Origin: Semisulcospira habei
Lineage: Eukaryota; Mollusca; Gastropoda; Semisulcospiridae
NCBI GenBank assembly: GCA_036245525.1
Contig: BTPG01000004.1
Location: 50,747,258 to 50,811,257, forward strand
Reading direction: 5' to 3'
DNA: 64,000 bases
Part shown: piece by piece, positions 55,194 through 64,000 of the stretch
Layout of the letters: each line of letters begins with the position of its first letter
Position numbering within the stretch: the first letter of the stretch is position 1
The notes under the pieces: model-generated
The model's database searches: none
Seen by the model: the letters and a program-made list of their open reading frames with translations, nothing else
Told to the model about the DNA's origin: nothing
Position numbers and translations under genes: made by a program

Positions 55194-56214
55194 TGAGACA
55201 GTATAGGTAGAAGTTGACCGCAGCGTTACAGTAAAACAGCGGAGACATATATAGCCCAGATAAACTTCACCAGCATTGTGCCACCGCACTGATCTCTCTC
55301 GGCAAGAAAGAAAAAGTAGTACACTGACATTATACACGAGGGCAAGGTCAGCAACAAAAAGGCTGCGTACACCAAAACTAAGGTCACGGTCATGGATGAT
55401 GCTGATCTCTCGCGATCTGTAGCACGCGAGCAGACTTGATTGGTGAGATTCCTTGCAGCCCGCGCAAACTGGGTGACCTACATATTATGACTGCGTTGGC
55501 AACCATAAGGACGCAAAATGGCATCAGGGAGGTGAAGGCGAGGCCAACCCAACGCCAAACGGCGGAGAGGACAAACCGCTGCTCGTTGTAGGACCACACC
55601 TCTTGGGTGCCGTTGAAACGGGTCACCACCTTACTTGTGACAAGCATATGTGAGTTCAAAACTACACAGAAGAACACGATAGCCAGAACGACGAATGTTT
55701 CGTGCACGCGTACTCACGAGATTTGCATGATGTGGTCACATTACCGAGATCATTCGTTCAACTGTCATGGACGTCAGTAGAAAAGATGACGTCATCCCGC
55801 TGAATTAGGCGAGAAAGATGGGGACTTCGGACAAAATGTTGTGAAGTGATGCGATGTCGATACCGAACCCATGAAACAGCAGAGTAATAGATAACCCAGT
55901 GTACAGGATGACCAAGTCAGACATGGCTAGCGCGTGCAGCTAGACGGAGATGGAGACAGCGGACTGCCTGGCACTCAACCCACGTAACACCTTAATTGTC
56001 ATCACGTTGCCAAATGTCCCCAGTACAAGGATGAGGGGCGGACACACCCGCCATAACCACACTTGGTGGCCTGTTCCAAGATTTCAAACTCTCTGTTCTC
56101 CTGTCCGCCCGGAGTTGTGTGAACGAGCTCGTCCATAGCTGTGATCTGTGTAACGACTGTAAATCGCAAACTCAATCCCAAGATGCTCTTACTTGCGTTG
56201 TGAGCTGGGGCCAT
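55194..56214 (-). pseudogene. Class A GPCR pseudogene, third segmental copy
   Basis: Pieces in order on the minus strand: TQITAMDELVHTTPGGQEN (N-terminus), a frameshifted TM1 (SLYWGHLAT), broken TM2-TM3, then LAIVFFCVVLNSHMLVTSKV (TM4), FNGTQEVWSYNEQR (ECL2, again Trp for Cys) and LAFTSLMPFCVLMVANAVII (TM5). It then shifts, with TM6/TM7 relics to 55194. Several frameshifts make it nonfunctional. The shared Trp links it to the 45726 copy. Confidence 0.88.
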
Positions 56215-56330
56215 TTACATGAGTGAGCTTAATCCTGAGCCAGCCAGTAAGCAAGGTGCTCCGCTACAGCGAAACACCTTGCTTAGTCGCTCCCGCAGGA
56301 CTAAGCTCACTCATGCAACTGAACCCTGAG
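56203..56330. repeat. GGCCAGTTGCATGAGCG hairpin
   Basis: ggggccatttacatgagtga ... cagccagtaagcaaggtg on the left and caccttgcttagtcgctccc ... cactcatgcaactgaaccc on the right. More diverged than 8875-8999. Confidence 0.75.
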
Positions 56331-57099
56331 TCGTAATTTGAAGTGTACTGCCGCTGAAGATATCGCTCGGCGGTTTCAGTAGACGCCGACGTACTTTAAA
56401 AAAAAAAAAAAAAAACCTTGCTTGTTACTGACGATACCGGTCGGCGGAATTGATGACGCGTAGTTATGAGTCAGTAGCAGTCAAGGGGTTAAACCTTACC
56501 CCTGGAAGCGGTACAAGACTATTAGGACGTACACTCTCAAAGTTTGGGATTTTGATTTTTGGGCTCAATCAGCGAGAGAGAATTTTGTATATTCACGCCT
56601 GCGCGTGACCGATTAAATGCACTCATGAGATACGCCGCATGAACATAATTGTTGGTCCTGAGTGCTACGAACACAAAGCAGATAATTCGTTGAAAGGTCT
56701 GTAATGGGTTTGTAGTCCTTTTGTTGTGCCTATACATCGCTATTTGCACTTGCACGAGAGTGGGACCCTAACCCCGACACCACCTCCAACTCCCACCCCA
56801 TCCTCAACCCGATTAATGGTACCACAGGCAGGACTCCAACGCGTGTTAATTCGTGTGCTGCCGGAGTGTGGTTTTTGACCTTACAGACCGGCACATACTG
56901 CCAGGCGTGGATTCGAATCTGCCATGAAGATGGTGATGGTTGTGGTGGCGGCGATGTTGACGGCGATAACGTACAGTGTGAGATTGTATCGGGAACATGC
57001 ACCACTACGAAAGCAACGCACGATCATGACCACTTCCGTCTGGCGCCCGCTCAATACTGACAACAATCGCCTATAACCTCTGCAGTTGCGCAACTCTTC

Positions 57100-58500
57100 C
57101 TCACTCAAATCCAAATCTCGCGCATGTCACCCAATCAAGACCTGTGGCGACGGGCGAGCGGCGAAGCAGCAGGTGTGGATGCACTGGGAGCTGTAGCTGC
57201 GGACCTACACACAGGCGGCTCAGGCCATAGGGTCGCTTTCCGTTGGGACTGAAGCAGCAGCGGGATTCGGCAGCCACCTGAGCGACAGAGCAGCCCTGTT
57301 TAGGAACACACTGCTCTCCTCCTGAGCATGATGAAGGGGCTAGAAAAGGTGCCCTAAACATTGCCTGCTTCACATCACCCTGGCCAGCATGGCGGGGATC
57401 CCTCTATTGCGGTCGAAACAAGAAAAACTGTAAACAAAATGCGACACCGCTCAATATTGGATCTTGGAACGTGTGAACTCTCCTGGACATCGCCAAGGCC
57501 GACAGACCTGAAAGAAGAACTGCCCTGGTGGCAAGAGAACTGGAGCGCTACAAGATTGAGATTGCAGTCCTCTCCGAGACGCGCCTAGCCAATCGAGGTC
57601 AAGTTACAGAAGCAGGTGGCGGCTATACATTCTTCTGAAGCGGACGCAGTGCTGATCAACGTGGCGATGCTGGAGTGGGCTTTGCCATCAGGAATCACTT
57701 GGTCCGCAAGCTCTCTAGTCTCCCCAGGGGCCTCAACGACCGTCTGATGGCGCTGCAGCTCCCCTTGAGAGGCAAGCGCAGCATCACGCTGATCAGTGCC
57801 TATGCCCCCACCATGGCCAACTCAGAGGAAGCCAAAGATAAGTTCTATGAAGAGTTACGCGGAAAATCACGACTCCAAGAGATTTTTCGATGCTCTCAAG
57901 ACTCACTACGGCCCTCTTTCTTCTAGGACCTCCCCCCTTCTGAGCGGCTCTGACGGAAACACGCTCATAACTGAGAAGGCCATGATCCTCGACAGATGGG
58001 CAGAACATTTTGAAGCTGTGCTGAACAGACCGTCCAGGACAAACGATGAGGCGATTGACCGCCTCGATCAAGTAGACTTAAATCTAGAGCTCGACTATCC
58101 TCCCCTCGAAAGTGAAGTGCAAAAAGCTGTTGACCAGCAGTCAAGCGGCAAAGCTCCTGGAGCTGATGCCATTCCAGCAGAGATCTACAAGACTGGTGGA
58201 TCGGTGGTCATCGGTAAACTGACTGAACTCTTCACGACGTTCTGGAACAAGGGCGAGATCCCCCAAGAGCTCAAAGACGCGTCCATTATTCACCTATACA
58301 AGAGGAAAGGTAACCGTCAGGTCTGTGACAACCACAGAGGCATCTCACTACTCTCCATAGCAGGCAAAATCTTTGCTAGAGTCCTGCTGAACCGGTCAAA
58401 TGCCCACCTAGAGAAGGACCATCTCTCAGTGTGTCAGTGTGGTTTCCGGAAGGGAAGAGGAACTGTAGACATGATATTTGCTGCTCGCCAAATCCAGGAA
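57100..58500 (+). mobile_element. APE-type LINE, 5' part (host of nested LINE)
   Basis: A 5' UTR alignable to that of 12430-16375 (ggggctagaaaaggtg, caagaaaaa before the ORF) leads to an endonuclease part ([57 protein letters not shown] at 57560-57830). A large internal deletion then joins it at about 57860 to the pre-RT and [30 protein letters not shown] (58150), NHRGISLLSIAGKIFARVLL, CQCGFRKGRGTVDMIFAARQ. The RT breaks at 58500 where another LINE inserted; it resumes at 60608. The GDFNAR region is deleted. Confidence 0.88.
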
Positions 58501-60598
<2,098 letters not shown>

Positions 60599-60607
60599 AT
60601 CCAGGAA

Positions 60608-62015
60608 AAGTGCCAGGAGCAGAACAGCCAGTTGTACACAACGTTCACCGACCTCACCAAGGCCTTCGACACCGTAAGCCGAAAGGGCCTTTGGAAGATC
60701 ATGGCGAAGTTCGGTTGTCCTGACAAGTTCATCACCATGGTCAGGCAGTTTCACGATGGTATGACGGCCCGTGTCCTTGATGACAGCGACTGCTCCGAAG
60801 CCTTCCCTGCCTCAAATGGGGTCTGTGTTTAAGCTCCCACCCTCTTTTGCATGATGTTTTCTGCTATGCGGACTGATGCCCTTAGGGATAGCGACCAGGG
60901 AATCCGTATCAAGTACAGAACTGACGGGAAGCTGTTCAACCTGCGCAGACTTAAGGCCATAACAAAAGTTAAGGAAACTGTGTTGAGAAACTTTCTTTTT
61001 GCTGATGACTGCGTTCTTAATGCAGGCTCCGAGCCGGAGATGCAAGCCAGCATGGACCAGTTCTCCTCAGCATGCGACAACTTCGGCCAAACCATCAACA
61101 CCAAGAAGACAGAAATCATTCACCAGCCAGCACCAGACAAACCGTATGTTGAGCCCTCCATCTCGGTGAATGGACAAATGTTCCAGGCAGTTGACAAGTT
61201 CACATACCTCGGCAGCACCCTCTCCAGAGCAGTCCACATTGACGACGAAATTAATTGCAGGATTGCAAAAGCCAGCGTCAACTTCGGGAGGCTGCGGGAG
61301 ACTGTCTGGGAGCGCAGGGGAATCAGTCTGGAGTCGAAACTCAAGGTATACCGTGCAGTTATCTTGCCCACTCTCTTGTACGCTTGCGTTGCGAAACCTG
61401 GACTGTGTACAGGAGGCATGCACGCAGACTGAACCACTTTCACCTAACATGCCTGCGCAAGATCCAGAAGATAAGGTGGCAGGCCAAGACCCCAGATACT
61501 GAAGTGCTCCTTTCTGCGGGTGTGCCTTCTGTCCACACCATGCTGATGATGCATCAAGTCAGATGGGCGGGCCACGTCGTAAGGATGCTAGATGAACGCA
61601 TCCTCAAGCACCTGCTCTTCGGCGAAATGTCATCAGACAAGCGTTGTCATGGCGGTCAGCGCAAGCGTTTCAAAGACACTCTCAAGGTTTCCCTGAAAGC
61701 CCTTGAGATAGATACCAACTCCTGGGAGAAATCAGCCCTGGATCGCACCTCACGGCGCAGTCTTATCAACAAGGGATCCACAAGCGCTGAGGATAGACGC
61801 ACAACCGAAGCAGAGAGAAAGAGCCTCCAGAGAAAAGAACGAGCGGCAAGCACTTACAATGCTGCACCATCTCACGTGTCCCACTTGTGGGAGGCACCTC
61901 CGTGCCCGGATTGGCCTTACCAGCCATCTCCGGACACAGTATTATTAGACACAACATGGCTAGGGATTTCAGTGGTCCTCATCGCCCGCGATGGACGCAC
62001 ATCATCATCATAACC
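60608..62015 (+). mobile_element. APE-type LINE, 3' part
   Basis: Resumes the RT of 57100-58500: LYTTFTDLTKAFDTVSRKGL, a premature stop at about 60829, FLFADDCVLNAGSEPEM (60998), INTKKTEIIHQPAPDKP, DKFTYLGSTLSRAVHIDDEI, then a frameshift near 61390 to TWTVYRRHARRLNHFHLTCL, VRWAGHVVRMLDERILKHLL and a worn C-terminal finger. It ends with an ATC repeat tail at about 62000-62012. Same broad family as 12430-16375 but clearly diverged. Confidence 0.88.
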
Positions 62016-62019
62016 TCTG

Positions 62020-62200
62020 CAGCCCGCAGAGGCACATAAGGATCTATGCCTCTCGTAGATGACCTCCCTCACCTCTACATTGGAACAGCCTCACATAACA
62101 CTTTGCGCACCAGGGGCCAGTTGCGCACCAGGGGCCAGTTGTATGAGCGAGCTTAGTCCTGCACCAGCCACTAAGCAAGGTGCGCCGCTAACTGGCTCCT
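62020..62200. repeat. Hairpin fragments
   Basis: 62020-62060 has ctgcagcccgcagaggc and aaggatctatgcctc (tagatcctcatgagcccc family). 62107-62200 has a duplicated ttgcgcaccaggggccag and the left arm of the GGCCAGTTGCATGAGCG hairpin. Confidence 0.7.
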
Positions 62201-62303
62201 GCGGTGGAGTAAATTTGCCAATCCCCGTTTGTCGAGATAAGCAGACTGATAACAGCGCTTTCTCTCATAGGTCGCAATGATGTGTTGTCTCCTTGGTTGG
62301 AAA

Positions 62304-62494
62304 TTTACCCATTTAACCCCGCGGCTTCATTTTCTAAAGTTTGAAGTTGTGATCTAACGACTATGTACCAGCTGCAGAAGATAGATCGACCGTGATAATT
62401 CAAAGTTAGTACCAGATTAGCTTGGCGCCTTCAGGCTTGAATTATCAAGATCCATCCATCTCCTGCTGTAGGGCGTTGGGGCTAAATGGGTTAA
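62304..62494. mobile_element. TAGCTTGGCGCC palindrome family, right arm deleted
   Basis: tttacccatttaaccccgcg start, ccgtgataattcaaagttag and ttagcttggcgcc on the left, but only cttgaattatcaagatccat on the right. Ends gggctaaatgggttaa. Confidence 0.75.
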
Positions 62495-62599
62495 ATCTTG
62501 GATATCTAGGACACTGGAAAGTCAGCTCCAAAGTTCACGACGACAGACGACGCTTTGACCGACTCACTGCCGAGAACAGGTTAACATCCACGTGCAAGC

Positions 62600-62827
<228 letters not shown>

Positions 62828-62829
62828 TT

Positions 62830-62945
62830 AAAATGTGAAGAAAGGATCCACATACACCACGTAGTTACACTTTTATTCTTAGCACACATTTTCACCCTCT
62901 CAGAGAGGGCTTCTTCAGGGGAATCCCCAGGTAACAGATAACTAG
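62830..62945 (-). repeat. Hammerhead-like arm next to (TA)n
   Basis: The minus strand reads CTGAAGAAGCCCTCTCTGAG, AGGGTGAAAATGTG, then AATAAAAGTGTAACTACGTG and GTGTATGTGGATCC, the same order as the arms at 4060-4262. The core resembles CTGANGA..GAAA but no pairing stem I or NUH site is evident. Confidence 0.5.
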
Positions 62946-64000
62946 TACGTCATTCCTGTCAGTCCGGAAGACACTCACAAACCAGATAGGTGAGGCTAGC
63001 GCTGGCAGAATTGGACACATACCAAGAGGAATTACTCAGCGCTGGACAGACAAACAGTTAGATCCCCTGCCCCGGCCTATCAGTGTTGAGTAATCGCCAG
63101 CCCACAGAGAAATACGCAGGTATAGAACAAGACGATCATCTACATCCTCAAAAAGGATGCATCAGGTCTCGCTTATAACCCATGTCTTTCTCCGGAACTT
63201 ATGAAGTAGGCAGGAGTAACAAACATATGTGGTAAAAATGCCTTGTACACGGTTTTTTTTTTTTTACCTTATTATTTTTCCCTCTTTTTGGTGTAGTCAC
63301 TGTGCTTACTGAGGCTCAGGCAGTTTAGTTATTTTTGTCTCCTGTAAGCTTGGAATTTAGTGTGTACATTTACCGCCAGTAGTAAGAGGCGAGGCTGGGT
63401 AGCACAGCAGAACGTTTAGACAAAGGCCAGATGTTGTACTCAGTGACCGCACCTCGCCTATTGTCGTTTTCTCCCTTCTTTCGCCCAGACCTCTGCTACG
63501 GTGCCAGACAGCTGGTTACTGCGGAGTATTTTCCCCTGACAAGAGAATTGTTGGATTTTGTTTGTTAACTACGTAGTCTTGTAAAAGTACGATTTTTCAT
63601 CTGCAAGAGGTTTTTGCAACAATATAGTGTTTGAAGTGCTCTAAGTGTTGGCAATAGTTTCAGAACTGACAAAAGCGTATTCAGCTAGGAAAGAAATGTT
63701 CTATCGAACGGACTGAAGAGACGGTGCTTCACCATTTTGTAAGACGTAATGATTTTGGTCGGGCGAGCCACTTTTTACTATTCGTCAGTTTTTGGCTAGC
63801 AAAAATTCCGCTGCGCTCTGCACCTTCGGGTTGGAGCGCAGTGTGTTCCTGGTCTGCGGAGATAGATGGATTTGAGCGGTTGTTATCCATGACTGCTTCT
63901 ACAGTTGCTGTTTCGACTTTGCCCTTTTTCCAGAGTTCTACAAACCAGCATTTTGGACTCTGTCATTTTTCTGAGCCCTCCCTTGGACGGGAATCCCGGA
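62946..64000. other. Spacer, nothing recognised
   Basis: No supported gene. A short hairpin (ctgcgctctgcaccttcggg ... gagcgcag) lies near 63811-63841. It may be the leader of an element cut by the window edge. Confidence 0.4.

Larger units (their letters stand above)
55015..56900. repeat. Segmental duplication, partial third copy
   Basis: 55078-55193 matches 9005-9120, 55194-56214 matches the GPCR, and 56630-56895 matches 11420-11690. It is directly downstream of copy 2, with internal deletions, and begins at a half GGCCAGTTGCATGAGCG hairpin (55015-55075). Confidence 0.8.

Overview
This window looks like a piece of an invertebrate nuclear genome, most likely a mollusc and plausibly a gastropod. 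That is inference from intronless class A GPCR copies, LINEs with apurinic-endonuclease (APE) type ends, Ty3-like LTR elements, very many palindromic repeats and long simple repeats. There are no operons, rRNA or tRNA genes, CRISPR arrays or prokaryotic features. Host coding content is low: two intact-looking class A GPCR genes (9938-11029 and 26693-27883, both on the minus strand), three broken GPCR copies (18273-20399 plus strand, 45726-46789 and 55194-56214 minus strand), and a duplicated short candidate first exon (7915-8146 and 42923-43160, minus strand).

Layout. 1-1420 is the decayed 3' end of a LINE with an RNase H domain. 3265-12354 is one copy of a large segmental duplication. Its second copy is 41076-54760 and a third partial copy follows at 55015-56900. 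The copies carry the GPCR/exon unit and many hairpin repeats. Copy 1 holds a 5'-truncated L2/CR1-type LINE (5930-7346). Copy 2 was split by an LTR retrotransposon (47051-53713). 12430-16375 is a nearly full-length but mutated APE-type LINE. 18273-20399 is a GPCR pseudogene split by a CR1-like LINE. 21860-22630 repeats 4880-5620. 28059-29260 is a large inverted repeat with two hammerhead ribozyme motifs. 30648-35941 is a young, Gag-only LTR element sitting inside a palindromic TTAA element. 38098-38492 is a tRNA-derived SINE. 57100-62015 is a LINE interrupted by a second LINE that shows a twin-priming inversion and ends in about 129 uninterrupted GATA units. The last kilobase has no recognisable gene.

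The most notable content is RNA-like and structural. Two different hammerhead ribozyme types can be read base by base: 28343-28387 and 28876-28919 are one type, 24762-24805 and 45148-45190 the other. They have complete cores (one copy has a core mutation), paired stems I and II and a short self-complementary stem III. This is the architecture known from Penelope-like elements and animal retrozymes. The second theme is several families of near-perfect palindromes, many bounded by TTAAC..GTTAA ends like piggyBac-derived miniature elements. Subfamily differences in these palindromes occur in both arms at once.

How the parts relate: the GPCR unit was duplicated at least three times. The copies then degraded stepwise (shared loss of an extracellular cysteine, a nonsense codon in the TM7 NxxxY-like motif, frameshifts), while transposons inserted into them. 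This leaves datable layers such as filled and empty sites and nested target-site duplications.
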